This document shows, piece by piece, positions 1 to 10,880 of a DNA stretch of 64,000 bases. Position 1 is the first letter of the stretch. Each line of letters starts with the position of its first letter. The notes beneath the pieces are model-generated. The model had not been told where the DNA came from. It ran no database searches and saw only the letters and a list, made by a program, of their open reading frames with translations. The DNA is from Sternotherus odoratus. Lineage: Eukaryota; Chordata; Testudines; Kinosternidae. The stretch lies in contig JAVMKO010000003.1 of NCBI GenBank assembly GCA_032164245.1, positions 43,030,890-43,094,889 on the forward strand, given 5' to 3'. The position numbers and the translations under genes were made by a program.

Positions 1-2160
1 TGACAGAATATTATTACCATCTACTGACTATTCAGTAGTTGGTATGAAATGAGTTTTATGGTCTCATCTAGTTCCTGGTGATCAGGTATTACAGAGAACA
101 TCACAATTGGTCCTCATGGTCAAGTTTAGCAGACAGGAGAAGATGGGACAAGCAAGGAATCCGAGCTACCCTCTGAATCCTAGAGGTAGTATTTTAAAGT
201 AAGGGTTGATACACATTGATGTGGCCGTATGGGGAAGCTTTTACACTGTTGCAGACAAGGTGGTACCTTTGCTATGGATTAACAGAAACTTCAATCTCCA
301 GCACTGTCAGGAGCAGAAATTTCATTAAAAAACATAATGGGCGGTATTCAGTCAGACTACTTTGAGCCATAGACCATAAATGAACATGGAAGCTTGATCT
401 TAATACTTCATGTCTATTTATCAGAAAAGCCAGACAACTTGTGGGGAAAATATTTCCCTACCGTATTTAGGTAAGTCAGATCACAGAGATCTTCAGACGA
501 GCTTAAGATCTTTTAATTTTTGTTTAGATTATTTTATTATATATTAGTTGAGGAGTTATTTTTACAGCTCATAACTAAAGAATGTGAAAGGATCATTTTC
601 ATACATGGACATTTGAATGGTTAGTTACAGGGCTCTAGCCCAGGTAGATGGGGGAAAGAAAAGGGAAGATTGTAATTACTTTGTTCATAGCTGTAAAATA
701 GAATAAGAAACAATCAAGGTAATATCAGTAAGCTCTGTATCAGTATTGAAATCAACTGAGAAATTCAAAATAAGCAATTAAAGTGGCATGACATAAGCAA
801 GGCAAAAGGAAGGTTAAATGAATGTCTTCACAAGTTGATTTCTAGAAAAGACATTAAAGAGGAACCTGTTCCTTCAGATTGTTTGTTTTATTATTCTTTT
901 TTAAAATGTATAGACCCAGCACTTGCCCATTTTCCAGTTCTTTAGAAAGCTTCATTCTGGCAATGGAAGATGCAGGACATCGATTGTGATCTGGCATTGT
1001 CTACCTTTCTGTAACAGGATATTAATGAGTACTGTATTAGCGCAGAACTAGGAAGTGCTGACAAGGCAAGAGGATAGTAACCTTGTCAATAACATTATGG
1101 ACCTGGTACTGTTTTCTTCTGGCTCAGTTTTAGCTCAATAATATTTTACTTCAAATATCTGAAAGTTTTCTCTAAATTATACAGGCAGACCACTGCCCTG
1201 ATGTCGAATCTCACTGAGGTCACTGTAATGTCACATGAATACAGAAGTTATCCTGTGCTGATCTAATTGTAGAATCCTAGCCTAAAGACTGGGAACAGAA
1301 ACTGATTTTACTGTTTTGAATGGCTTTAATGTTTAGTGGTTTTCTGTTCATGATAGTTTCCCAGATGAGATTTTATATAAAAAAGAGCAGTTGGGGGTAC
1401 TGTGGCACATTCCCAGATTTGTGTCTTTTGCATTTTTAGACTGAGTGATCTTCATTTTCTTTTATCAGAATTTACCTCAGTTGAAAATTAGAATCTAATT
1501 TTCTCTAATTATAATGTCCTAATATACCATAATCTCTTTTTGAATTTTGTACATCACACACAGTAATTAAGGTGAAAATGGTTTTAGTTCATCTCTAGAC
1601 TTTGACTGTTATACATTAATGGCTCAGAGTTTAATCATGATGTCAATTAAGTGGGCCAATTATTACATTAATTAAATATTAAATAGGAATTAAAATACAG
1701 ACATTTTATTCCAATTAATCTTTTCTAGAATTTTTCTTTGTTGTTGCTCCTTTAAAACTTTGCCTCTTTTAATATTATCTATGCTATACCAATCAAAAAA
1801 GTTTATTGTTGAATGGATTAATAATTATCTTATGACTTCTAAAATGTGCTCATGTATCTGTGGGAGTATAGTTACATTTTTTTATTATCATTTTTGTTTA
1901 TTTATTAGTCCAATGATTGATTAAACTAAATTCTATTATGTTTACATCTGAGATGTAGAAGTGCTCCTTACATAAACATGCATAAGTAATTGTGATATAT
2001 GCACATGTGAAAATTTCCTGTTGTTCACAGCTAGAATATTTCAGGGCTTTATTTTCAAACAATGAAATCTGAATTAATAAATTCCATTCTAATTATCCAG
2101 AATAGGTGTTCATGTGCTCAAAGTGAATACATTACTATAATTGTATTTTACATTCAAATT
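1..2160. other. AT-rich stretch with no recognised feature
   Basis: I see no gene, no intact repeat and no RNA gene here. The sequence is AT-rich, with many short poly-A and poly-T runs and stop codons in all frames. It is consistent with intergenic or intronic vertebrate DNA. Old, diverged repeats could be present below what can be recognised by eye. Confidence 0.5.
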
Positions 2161-2187
2161 TGGAATTTATTCATAAAATAAAATTAT

Positions 2188-2203
2188 TATATATATAAAT
2201 AAT

Positions 2204-2244
<41 letters not shown>

Positions 2245-2270
2245 TCCTATATATATATAAATAATCCTAC
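2188..2270. repeat. TA microsatellite with a repeated flanking unit
   Basis: A run of about 17 TA dinucleotides lies at about 2206-2239. The short unit ATATAAATAATCCTA occurs before it, directly after it and once more at 2252-2269. The TA block may therefore have expanded inside a small tandem repeat. Confidence 0.85.
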
Positions 2271-2358
2271 CCATCAGTGGTGTACCCAAATAGCCTACCC
2301 AAAAATGGGGTGTGTGTCTATATAAATACACACACCCCACTGATGGGTAGGCTATTTG
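2266..2358. repeat. Imperfect inverted repeat (hairpin) next to the TA microsatellite
   Basis: CCTACCCATCAGTGG (2266-2280) is the exact reverse complement of 2337-2351. CAAATAGCCTACCC (2287-2300) is the exact reverse complement of 2345-2358. GGGGTGTGTGT (2307-2317) pairs with ACACACACCCC (2328-2338) around a 10-base loop. The left side can therefore form competing stems with the right side. It may be the remnant of a small palindromic MITE. I do not recognise the family. Confidence 0.7.
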
Positions 2359-2360
2359 CA

Positions 2361-4730
2361 ATACAGTGCTCTATGTGAACTTGTAGATGATTTTAAATAT
2401 AGCGCTGACCATGGTACTCTGTAACATGCTAATGTAGATTGCAGTGTATTGCTCCCAGTACATGGTATTTAATGCCATCCAGAATGATCACAGGTGGATT
2501 ATATGAGCAGTATGATCAAGATTGTAACATTTTTCTACCAGTTATGCTGGAAAAGGCATCAACATCATGGACTTTGTTCCAGAAAGAATGTGAAAAATCA
2601 TCGCCTAACTTTGCAGAACCTCTGCTCTTATATCAATGGACAATGCAGTGGCAATCTAGTAATGTTATAGGAGTTAAAGATTCTGGTTATGATTACTTCC
2701 ATTGAAACTTTGATTTCCATTTATTGTGGGTCTACACAGAGAGACACAGCATGCACAATTGTGCATCATGTCTTGAATACTGAAAGTTGTATGTGCCTCA
2801 CCTAAGTATTTCTACTGACAATTTGTCAAAGATTTTTGGAGGAATATGGATAACATTTATTCTGCTTTCAATGCAACGGCTTCCTCTCCTATTAATTTCT
2901 ATGGTGACTCAACATACTCCCCTCTCCATGTGAATGAGCTCCAAAAGGGCCACAGATTTTTCACTTGAAAACTACTTGGATTTATCACTTCCTTAAAACT
3001 TTCCACGGAGTCCCCTATTTGCCTTGGTTACCGGGCATTGCTTGAAATTTTCTTCTATAAAATCATTCCTTTAGCTAAGTCTGAACAGTCACCTTTTTCA
3101 CAAAGTATTTTCAAGTCCTTTCTCCTTGCAGTGTGGAAATAGATGGTGTAGGCTGTCCATCACCAGAAAAAAAAAATCACAGCTAAGTGAATATATACTG
3201 GCATCAGTTTTAGGCATAGATCTTAAGTATGATTATGACTGAAGAATGAATACAGGCAGATTACTTCAAGTCTCAAGGCACTTTCAAGATGCAGAATCCT
3301 CAGTTTATTCTGTTATTGCTAATTGTGATTCTTCCACAATTTCTTCTACTGATGCTTCAGAATGCTTTGGGCCAGTGGTGTGAGATGCATACACTGGATC
3401 TGTATGTGCCTCTTAGTCAGTGTTTTGTCATGTGTTTTTAGTCTTTTATTTTGGATTATGAAGTCACTTATCTATTTGTAAGGTGCAATGTGAATTTATA
3501 GTGCTATATTTTTAGATAATTATACCAAACTCAGAACATTTAATGCAGTCACCAAAGTAGTGAACTACAAGATCGGAACTTCATTAAATATCTTTGTTAC
3601 TGGAATCTGGAAGAGAAAGCTATGCCTCTCTATAAAAAGGGTGGTAGAAGAATTCTAACAAATGCGGGGATATTTTCTTTCATTAATATTAATAAATAGT
3701 TTCTATAGTTTGAAACAGCTGTGGAATAAAATGATGTGCGTGTAAAACTGTTTCTTAAAAAATATTGTCCACTGAAACCTGTACAATTGACTTTTTCAAT
3801 ACTGTCCTAAGATTAGTATATAAAAATGAAAATAACTTGGTCATTTTAATTATTCCTCTCACTTTCCATTGTTTTTGTTTTCCATAAATCTTTTGTTGGA
3901 GGCATTGTGCAGTGTCTATTTTTATTGATTCCTAACTTTAACATATCTGTGCCAAAAGTGCTATATATGACTTCTAGGAGAACATTATAGGAACATCATG
4001 ACAAAATGTGTCCTGTGCAAGTAAATAGAACCTTGAAATCTGTTCCTTTAGATAGCTTCAATTTTGTTTGTTATTCTGTATTACATATATGTATTACTAT
4101 AGTGTGTGTAGCGGTGGGTTCATGCATACCCAATCTTTACAACAAACGGGTAGCCCAGTCTTGCTGTCTTTACTCAATCAAAATATTCATTAACTTTAAT
4201 GTACACTCAGCCTAAAAAAGATTTGTTGGATTGAGCCCAAACTTTGAATTTTAGTCATTTCGCTTCATAATGGACAGAAGAAAATAAGAGCAATAATAAA
4301 GAGCCTTCAATTTTCTGAAATATTACCCCACTTTAATATGTGTAAGAAACTGAGATTTTGGGCCCAGGCTCCCGCTGATGTCAATGGGAGTTGAGCTGTG
4401 CCCATACTGAGCATGAAAAACTGGAATATTTGCTATGATTTAGCCCTTTTACCATTAAGGGTACAAAAGATCCAGAAGGCCATTAATTTTCTCCCTTCAT
4501 TAAATAATCCTCCATCTTAGCCAGTTTCTAAAGTGAACTTCTCCCCCTGCAGCCTTGGCATTGGGCCCTTGTAAGGGGCAAGATGGGAATGTGGCCAAAA
4601 TGTTGTTATGACCCAGCTATTTTCCACCAGTGGATGACCTGTTGTGATCAGTGGTCAGCTGGGCTACTTTAAAGTGTGTCAGTCCAAGAACTGGCATCAG
4701 AAACAGGGAGTCCCAATCTAGGCATAGTTA
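2361..4730. other. AT-rich stretch with no recognised feature
   Basis: I see no supported gene. An 88-codon open frame at 2439-2705 has no recognisable domain. A short motif near 4365-4395 (TGATGTCAATGGGAGTTGAG) resembles a phrase common in old sauropsid repeats, but its limits cannot be set. Confidence 0.4.
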
Positions 4731-4858
4731 AGGCCTTGTCTACACACAAAAATGGTACTGAATTAATGAAATCAATCCATTTAGAAACGGAGGTTGTTAA
4801 ATAGCTCAACCCCCTAGTGTAAATATTCTGAAATATAATTAGGAGTGTCTGCAAAAAG
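4731..4858. mobile_element. Possible PIF/Harbinger-like MITE fragment
   Basis: The left end, GGCCTTGTCTACACAC, follows TAA and matches the GGGC(T)TGTCTACAC-type termini of the better-preserved MITEs elsewhere in the window (for example 34183-34422). The right end is poorly matched (GGAGTGTCTGCAAAAAGGGG). This may be a decayed or truncated copy. Confidence 0.4.
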
Positions 4859-4879
4859 GGGATGCAGCAACTTAACTAC

Positions 4880-5310
4880 ATAGAATCACAGAAAATTAGA
4901 GTTGGAAGAGACCTCAGGAGATCATCTAGTTCAACCCACTGCTCAAAGCAGGAGCAACCCCAACTAAATCATCCCAGCCAGAGCTTTGTCAAGCCAGGCC
5001 TTAAAAATCTCTAAGGATGGAGATTCCACCACCTCCCTAGGTAACCCATTACAGTGCTTCACCAACCTCCTAGTCAACTAGTTTTTCCTAATATCCAACC
5101 TAGACCTCCCCCCACTGCAACTTGACACCATTGCTTGTTCTGTCATTTGCCACCGAGAACAGCAAAGCACATTCTCTTTGGAATATACCTTCCGGTAGTT
5201 GAAGGCTGCTGTCAAATCCCCCCTTCACTCTTTTGCAGACTAAATAAGCCCAGTTCCCTCAGTCTCTCTTCATAAATCAGGTACCCAAGCCCCCAATCAT
5301 GTTTATTGCC
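4880..5310 (-). mobile_element. CR1 LINE, 3' part (end of ORF2 plus tail)
   Basis: On the minus strand this reads as the final part of a CR1 ORF2. There is a thumb-region stretch ([20 protein letters not shown] when frames are joined), then the C-terminal segment and a 3' tail ending at 4880 in a CR1-type TCTATG end. CR1 is a non-LTR retrotransposon; this copy is dead, with frameshifts and stops. It joins directly to a CR1 endonuclease fragment at about 5310, so the copy lacks the whole reverse transcriptase core. Confidence 0.85.
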
Positions 5311-5376
5311 TCTCTTACATACAGTGCAACCTTCCCCCTACCCTCGCCTGTCCTTCCTGAACAGTTTATACCCATC

Positions 5377-5883
5377 CAGGGCCGGCGACAGGGGGGTACA
5401 AGGGGTACAGCTGTACCGGGCCACGGACTCAAGGGGGGGGCCCTTGTCGCCGGGGCTGTGAGCAAGGCGCGGCTCCGGGCAGCCGCTGCAGCGCTCACCA
5501 GCCCCCTCTCCCGGCACCCAGCAGCCTCCCCCCGTCCCCCTTTGCTTTTCCCGGACGGGCCACGCGGCCGCAGCGCATGCGGGGGTTGGGGCCTGCGGGA
5601 GGTAGGAGACCAGTGGGGGGGGCACGGGCAGCGGGAGACCAGCGTGGGGGGGGGAACCCCGCGGGCGGCGGGAGACCGGCGGGGGGGGAACCCCGCGGGC
5701 GGCGGGAGACCGGCGGGGGGGGAGGAACCCCGCGGGCGGCGGGAGACCGGCCGGGGGGGGGGAACCCCGCGGGCGGCGGGAGACCGGCCGGGGGGGGGGA
5801 ACACCGCGGGCGGCGGGAGACCGGGGAAGGGGGCCCCGTACGATCTGCCAGACAGGGCCCCAAAATTCCTGTTGCCGGCCTTG
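5377..5883. mobile_element. hAT-type MITE with a GC-rich core
   Basis: The ends are near-perfect inverted repeats: CAGGGCCGGCGACAGG on the left, and CAAGGCCGGCAACAGG when the right end is reverse-complemented. The element is flanked by the 8-bp direct repeat TACCCATC (5369-5376 and 5884-5891). An 8-bp target duplication with CAGGG-type ends is the hallmark of the hAT superfamily. There is no transposase, so it is non-autonomous. It is inserted in the CR1 endonuclease and is therefore younger than that CR1 copy. Confidence 0.9.
5594..5830. repeat. GC-rich minisatellite, about 6.5 copies of a 33-37 bp unit
   Basis: The unit is roughly GGCGGGAGACCGGC, a run of 7-10 G, then AACCCCGCG. Copies differ mainly in the length of the G run. 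The array lies wholly inside the hAT MITE. It keeps several frames open on both strands, which explains the overlapping long Pro/Arg/Gly-rich ORFs of this stretch. Confidence 0.95.
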
Positions 5884-6170
5884 TACCCATCCATGACAGT
5901 GCTCCAGTCATGTGAGTTAGCCCACCAAGTCTCTGTTATTCTAATCACATCATAGTTCCTTGACTGTGCCAGGCCTTCCAATTCTTCCTGCTTGTTTCCC
6001 AGGCTTCTTGTGTTCATGTACAGGCACCTAAGATAACAATTCAATTGCCCTACTTTCTCAGTATGCATCAGGAGACCTCCCCTATTGCACCTTCCTCCTT
6101 GTGTTTTCTCCCGGTACCCCTACCTCTGGGCTTAAGTCACCATCCCCCAGCCATCCTAGTTTAAAGTCTT

Positions 6171-6414
6171 CCTTACTAGATTAGTAAATTTACATAAGTT
6201 GCTCTGCTGATTTTGGTAAATTAGTACCTTCTTTGGGTGCTGACAAAACCTAAAATTCTGGCTATTGAGAATAACTAGTCCATTGGTTAGCCTGATTGGG
6301 AAGCATTTTGAGAGTCTTTTTTTTTTTAATGGAATGCAGGGACAAAAATTGAAATTACTTAAAAAAATATGAACTAGGAAGGCTCCACGTTTAAGTAACT
6401 GACCCATTTTGACC
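6171..6414. other. Spacer between two CR1 copies
   Basis: AT-rich sequence with a T10 run near 6320. No feature is recognised. Confidence 0.4.
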
Positions 6415-7366
6415 CAATACCACAGTCCTCAGTGTCTGGAAAAATCATGGAGCAAGTCCTCAAGAAATCAATCCTGAAGCACTTAGAGGAGAGGAAAGTG
6501 ATCAGGAACAGTCAGCATGGATTCACCAAGGGCAAATCATCCCTGACTTACCTAATTGCTTTCTATGATGAGATAACTGTCTCTGTGGATGAGGGGAAAG
6601 CAGTGGATGTGCTGTTCCTTGACTTTAGCAAAGCTTTTGATACGGTCTCCCACAATATTCTTGACAGCAAGTTAAAGAAGTATGGGCTGGATGAATGTAC
6701 CATAAGGTGGATAGAAAGCGAGCTGGATCGTCGGGCTCAACGGGTAGTGATCAATGGCTCCACGTCTAGTTGGCTAGATGTCCATGTCTAGATGTCTAGC
6801 CTCATCTAGAGGTCCATGTCTAGATGGCTCCATGTCTAGATGTCTAGCCTCATCTGGAATACTTTGTCCAGTTTTGGGGCCCACACTACAATAAGGATGT
6901 GGAAAAATTGGAAAGAGTCCAGAGAAGGGCAACAAAAATGATTAGGGGCCTGGAGCGCATGACGTATGAGGAGAGGCTGAGAGAACTGGGATTGTTTAGT
7001 CTACAGAGAGAAGACTGAGGGGAGATTTGATACCTGCTTTCAACTACCTGAAAGGAGGTTCTAAAGAGGATGGATCTAGACTGTTCTCAGTGGTAGCAGA
7101 TGACTTAAGAAGGAGTAATGGTCTCAAGTTGCAGCTGGGAAGGTTTAGATTGGATATTAGGAAAAACTTTTTCACTAGGAAGATGGTGAAGCATTGGAAT
7201 GCGTTATCTAGGGAGGTGGTAGAATCATCTTCCTTAGAGGTTTTTAAGGTCAGGCTTGACAAAGCCCTGGCTGGGATCATTTAGTTGGGGATTAGTCCTG
7301 CTTTAAGCAAGGGGTTGGACTAGATGACCTCCAGATGTCCCTTCCAACCTTAATATTCTATGATTC
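6415..7366 (+). pseudogene. CR1 LINE copy with partial reverse transcriptase and an internal deletion
   Basis: Codons 6432-6791 encode the N-terminal part of the CR1 reverse transcriptase. This includes NSQHGFTKGKS and motif A, VLFLDFSKAFDTV, with the first catalytic Asp. The frame ends at SSWLDV. After an AGATGTCTAGCC-type direct-repeat patch (6777-6858) the sequence resumes near the ORF2 C-terminus. It continues with a thumb-like segment and a last open frame (7027-7284) that runs to ALAGII, followed by the 3' tail ending ATTCTATGATTCC. The palm motif with the two Asp residues (FADD) is missing. The 5' end is truncated at about 6415. This is a dead copy. Confidence 0.9.
6777..6858. repeat. 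Local direct repeats at the CR1 deletion junction
   Basis: CCATGTCTAGATG and TCTAGCCTCATCT are repeated two to three times within about 80 bp. They sit exactly where the CR1 copy loses its RT core. They may be the product of, or the substrate for, slippage at the deletion. Confidence 0.8.
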
Positions 7367-7927
7367 CTTTTCTAGTCAAAATTCCAAGTGGCTTCATGGA
7401 GACATATAGAGGACTATTTCCTGAATAGGGATGATAGGTTCAATACTGAAAGATGCTGAGTGCACTGTCCTAAGTGTACATAATTCCCACTGACTTCAGT
7501 TTGTTATAGACTCTCATTGATGTCAAACTCCTTCAAATTGAGGGTGATTTTTTTAGGATCAAGCCCTTAACTAGGACTGCGTGATTTAGCACTTTATTGG
7601 TTGGTTATATACATCCATAACTAATGGCAATGTTTGTTTGTTTTTAGGGCACATTGAATCCGTATTGTGTGCTGTGGGATGATTCGAGAATGTAAGTGAC
7701 AGATGTTTGCTTCTATTACATGGATTAAATATTCCAAAACACGTAAAAATATTTAATTTGCCAGACAATCAGCAGTAGTCATTATGAGGGCATGGAAAAT
7801 GTGCAATCCACAGAGTGAAATTATTTTCTTTGCATGATCTGCAGTCACATTGTAATGCAGATTTGAAAGGCAGTTTGTTTTTTTCTATTACTAATCCTGA
7901 ATTAGCAGAATATCTCACCAACAACTA
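7367..7927. other. No recognised gene; possible old repeat fragment
   Basis: The stretch at 7440-7560 (with TTCCCACTGACTTCAGT and TTGATGTCAAACTCC) resembles phrases common in old sauropsid repeats. Nothing else is supported. Confidence 0.3.
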
Positions 7928-8055
7928 TCATAGAGTTTAAGGCCTGAAGGGATCACCAGATCATCCAGTCTGACCTCCTGTATATCACAAGCCACCAACA
8001 CCACCAATGCCCACACAGTAAACCCAACAATCCAAATTAGACCAAAGTATTACCA
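7928..8055 (-). repeat. CR1-like tail fragment (AAGGCCAGAAGGGACC family)
   Basis: The sequence TTAAGGCCTGAAGGGATC followed by ATCATCCAGTCTGACCTCCT matches a repeat tail I recognise from turtle DNA. A plus-strand counterpart (CTTCTGGCCTTGGAATCTATGA) is at 42028-42075. Class assignment is uncertain; it resembles a LINE 3' end. Confidence 0.5.
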
Positions 8056-8758
8056 ACTCCATGAGACTAGTCTGTTATGTGTCACATGCAGAGAATAAAA
8101 GGGACTGAAGTGCACCAGTCCCTGAGCCCCTCCAATGAAAGGGAATTGATTAATTGAGAGATACCCATGTAGCTGAAGAAGCTGAAACTGCTGAAAGGTT
8201 TGATATATTGGGAATACTGTGGGAGATATATTAGTCATCAGTGAGTAGGTGGGACCATCAAAGAGTCATCATAAGTACAATTTATTATGGCTCTGCAATT
8301 TATCACATGGATTTCACCACCATCTGGTATACACTCTTATGAGACTGGTGCCTTTTGTCTTGTTTCTGCAAGTAAACTGATCACTTATCAGGGGTTCAGA
8401 AAGCATTCATTTGCTCCATAGTTCCCCAAAACATTTTCCCCCATTCACTTTTGGAAAAGGTGAAGATCTAGGGAGTTAGTATTAACTGTGAGGGCATTTT
8501 ATGATTCATGAAGATTTTCTGTTGGCCTGTTAATTACTTGTGTTTGGGGCATTTTCTTTGAGTCCATTTGATTATATTATGGAATTTGTAGTCTAATATT
8601 GTGATTTTTAAATTATTGCAAAAGCTCCCAGCACACTGGACAGATTCTTATCATTTATAAATCTAAATAAATAAATATGGACAATGTTATAATTGCCTGG
8701 GTGCTTTGGGTTGCTGGCTTGTTTTATGTTTTGTTTTGTGTTCACTTTTGCTCTAAAG
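8056..8758. other. No recognised feature
   Basis: AT-rich unique-looking sequence. No repeat ends or protein domains were recognised. Confidence 0.4.
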
Positions 8759-9339
8759 CAGGGTTTCTCAAACTGGGGGTCGCAACCCCTAGAGGGTTTG
8801 CAACCTGGTTATGTGTGAGTCGCAAGCCCCTGCAGCCGGCCCCAACCCCTGCCGCAGGCGGCCCAAATCCTGGTCCCTGCGGCTGTAGGCGGCCCATGCC
8901 CCTGCCGCGGCGGGCTGCCAGCCCTCCCCCCCCCCCCAGGCATGTCCAGCCCCAGCAGACTCCCAGCGCCCCCCCCCACCCAGACGAGCCTCAGCAAACT
9001 CCAGGCGCCCCCTCCCCCCAGCCTGGCCCTGGGGGAGGGCTACTGGAACCCCCCCCCGCCGCGAGCCCAGCCCCAGGGGGGCTGCTGGTTCCCTCAACCC
9101 CCAGCCTGGCCCCAGGGGGCTGCTGGAACCCCCCCCCCCCCGGCCCCTGCCCTGGGGGGGCTGCTGGAACCCCCAATTCCAGCCTGGCCCCTGCCCTGGC
9201 AGGCTGCAGGCACCACCCCACCCCCAAGCGCGGCTCCTGTCCCAGGTGGCTGCTAACACCACCACCCCCAGCCTGACCCCAAAGGGGGGTCATGCTTAGA
9301 GGCCTGTTGTCACCAATACAAAAAGTTTGAGAACCACTG
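8759..9339. mobile_element. hAT (Charlie-like) MITE with a GC-rich core
   Basis: The termini are CAGGGTTTCTCAAACT on the left and, reverse-complemented from the right, CAGTGGTTCTCAAACT. This is the typical end of Charlie-type hAT elements. The 8-bp direct repeat CTCTAAAG flanks it exactly (8751-8758 and 9340-9347). The 581-bp body is C-rich with no transposase. The right side (GGGGTCATGC...) and left side (GGGGGTCGCAACCCC) keep the usual GGTCGC/ATGAC-type motifs of this MITE type. Confidence 0.92.
8990..9260. repeat. Degenerate GC-rich minisatellite inside the hAT MITE
   Basis: A unit of roughly 30-36 bp, CTGGCCCCAGGGGGCTGCTGGAACCCCC, recurs with variable C and G run lengths. It explains the Pro-rich open frames on both strands (for example 8677-9276 and 8991-9293), which are not genes. 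Confidence 0.8.
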
Positions 9340-10490
9340 CTCTAAAGCATCAGGAATTTACTGCTGCCAGTAGCAGGAGACCTCATATAATGGATTAATT
9401 GTCTGATCTAGTGTTTCAAATCCTGTGGAGCTCTTTTGTGCTCACATCTTTCAAAAATGGCTAAATTCTTTACAACCCAAATTTCACAAGAACTTTGGGG
9501 ATCAATCCAACAAGAAAGTAATCAGCATTTAGTAAAAGATGCTTAGCTAATCACTGTTCTACAACAACAAAAGAAGGTGTTTTAAATTAAGTGTTTTTCA
9601 GATATGTTAAATGTTTGCCTTTAGCATCTGCATCAGGTAGCTATAACTGTTGAAAATTTTAACCACCTTCCTGGCAAGTCTCCCAGATCTTAATCTCAGT
9701 GCACTATAATTCAATATGTGGTAAATTATATGTTTCTCTGGTGATGTTCTCAGTTTAATACATGCTCTAGAAGTGAGTGAAACTTTCTCTTCCTGGATTT
9801 TAAACATTCTGTGCAGGCTATTGTTCAATGATTGATAGCTCTTCTTCATATATTCATGGAGAAGCCCCTGAATCTATACTGTGGGCTGTTTGATCATGTC
9901 TGGCTCTGCATTCTTGTTACATTTTTATGGTGCATCTTTCTTCTCCTATTCTTATTATGTGGGTGTGTATATGTGGTATGTCTAATTGTTTGGAGAAATA
10001 ATGTTTTATTTCATTCCTATTTATGGAGTACAATTATATAACTTTTTTATCTAAATAACTTTTTAGAAGGCTTTCCTTTTGTCTGTCTGTCAGGCTGACA
10101 GGCTTGCTGTCTGTCTATCTGCATCTAGTTATTGCTTTTGTATAACATTAAGACAGGTACAAGTAACTATATAAAGGATCATAGCATGAATTATATATGT
10201 TAAAATATAATTTTCATAGTGGTGCAGCTTTCGTTTTGGCTGACACTTCCAAAATACGCAGTACCTCTGTTATGCTGATTTAGAATGGGGTTCTTTAGAG
10301 GTTTGGCTGTTCCTTCAGTGTCTCCGCTTTCCCAGATGATTAACTGAATAACATCATCAGCAGAATGTATGGCAGTGAATGGGGTTTTTTTTTTGTTTTG
10401 TTTTTCCTTGGGAATGTATGTGACCATTTGAATCTCTGAATTTCATTCCAGTTTTTGCCTTCCATAACGTTTTGGGATGCTGAATGTTTT
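9340..10490. other. No recognised gene; short GTCT microsatellite
   Basis: A small imperfect GTCT/TGTC run is at 10078-10128. A hydrophobic 69-codon frame at 9832-10041 has no recognisable domain. Confidence 0.4.
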
Positions 10491-10880
10491 TCACATCAAA
10501 ACATGTGAAAACATATAAAGTATTTTTGATTGACATTCTGAGATGAATTGAAAATTCACTGTCTGAAAGCTTTTGAAAAAAAATACTCTCCTCACCACCA
10601 AATTCTTTGACATGAGCAAAGAAAATTTTAAAGCCAATACTGTCACGAACTGCATGCAGTTCACTGGACCCCCATATTCATCATCCAAGACACAAGGAGG
10701 AGAGAAACTGGTCAGCCACCCATCTATCACATCACATCCTTCACAGAGTGCAACAGATAACAAGCAGTGTGCAATATAACACACTGCTACAATCAGGGCA
10801 CCCTTTTCACTGTTCTGTCCTGGGGCCATTGACAGATATGTTTCATTGGTCTGAAAATTGGTGCACATAGGGACTGCCAT
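10491..10880 (-). other. Unidentified 129-codon open frame, probably repeat-derived
   Basis: This frame is long for AT-rich DNA. It begins inside a CR1-type tail (10870-10965), so its predicted start is not meaningful. The middle (CEGCDVIDGWLTSFSPPCVL) has a protein-like, Cys-containing composition. I do not recognise a family. It could be a decayed transposon ORF or chance. There is no upstream promoter, splice site or conserved context that I can support. Confidence 0.2.

Larger units (their letters stand above)
5311..6170 (-). pseudogene. CR1 ORF2 endonuclease fragment, interrupted by a hAT MITE
   Basis: Read on the minus strand from 6068, the open frame includes LYMNTRSLGNKQEELEGLAQ and then ITETWWANSHDWSTVMDGYK. 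These are the start of the apurinic-type endonuclease domain of CR1 ORF2; the conserved N and E residues of the nuclease fold are in the NTRS and TETWW motifs. After the hAT insertion (5377-5883) the frame resumes with LFRKDRTGEGRGKVALYVREA. It then jumps to the ORF2 C-terminus at about 5310, so the rest of the endonuclease and the reverse transcriptase are missing. Sequence from 6069 to about 6170 is the region 5' of ORF2. The apparent 263-codon open frame is an artefact of the GC-rich insert being open. Confidence 0.85.

Noticed and set aside
2439..2705. 88-codon plus-strand frame
   Set aside because: No domain, and surrounding sequence shows no gene structure.
5299..5955. Long plus-strand open frame rich in Gly, Arg and Pro
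   Set aside because: It spans the end of a CR1 and a GC-rich minisatellite in a hAT MITE. Overlapping long frames on both strands show that composition keeps it open.
8677..9276. 199-codon Pro-rich plus-strand frame
   Set aside because: Nearly all of it lies inside a hAT MITE with a C-rich tandem core; no domain or splice context.
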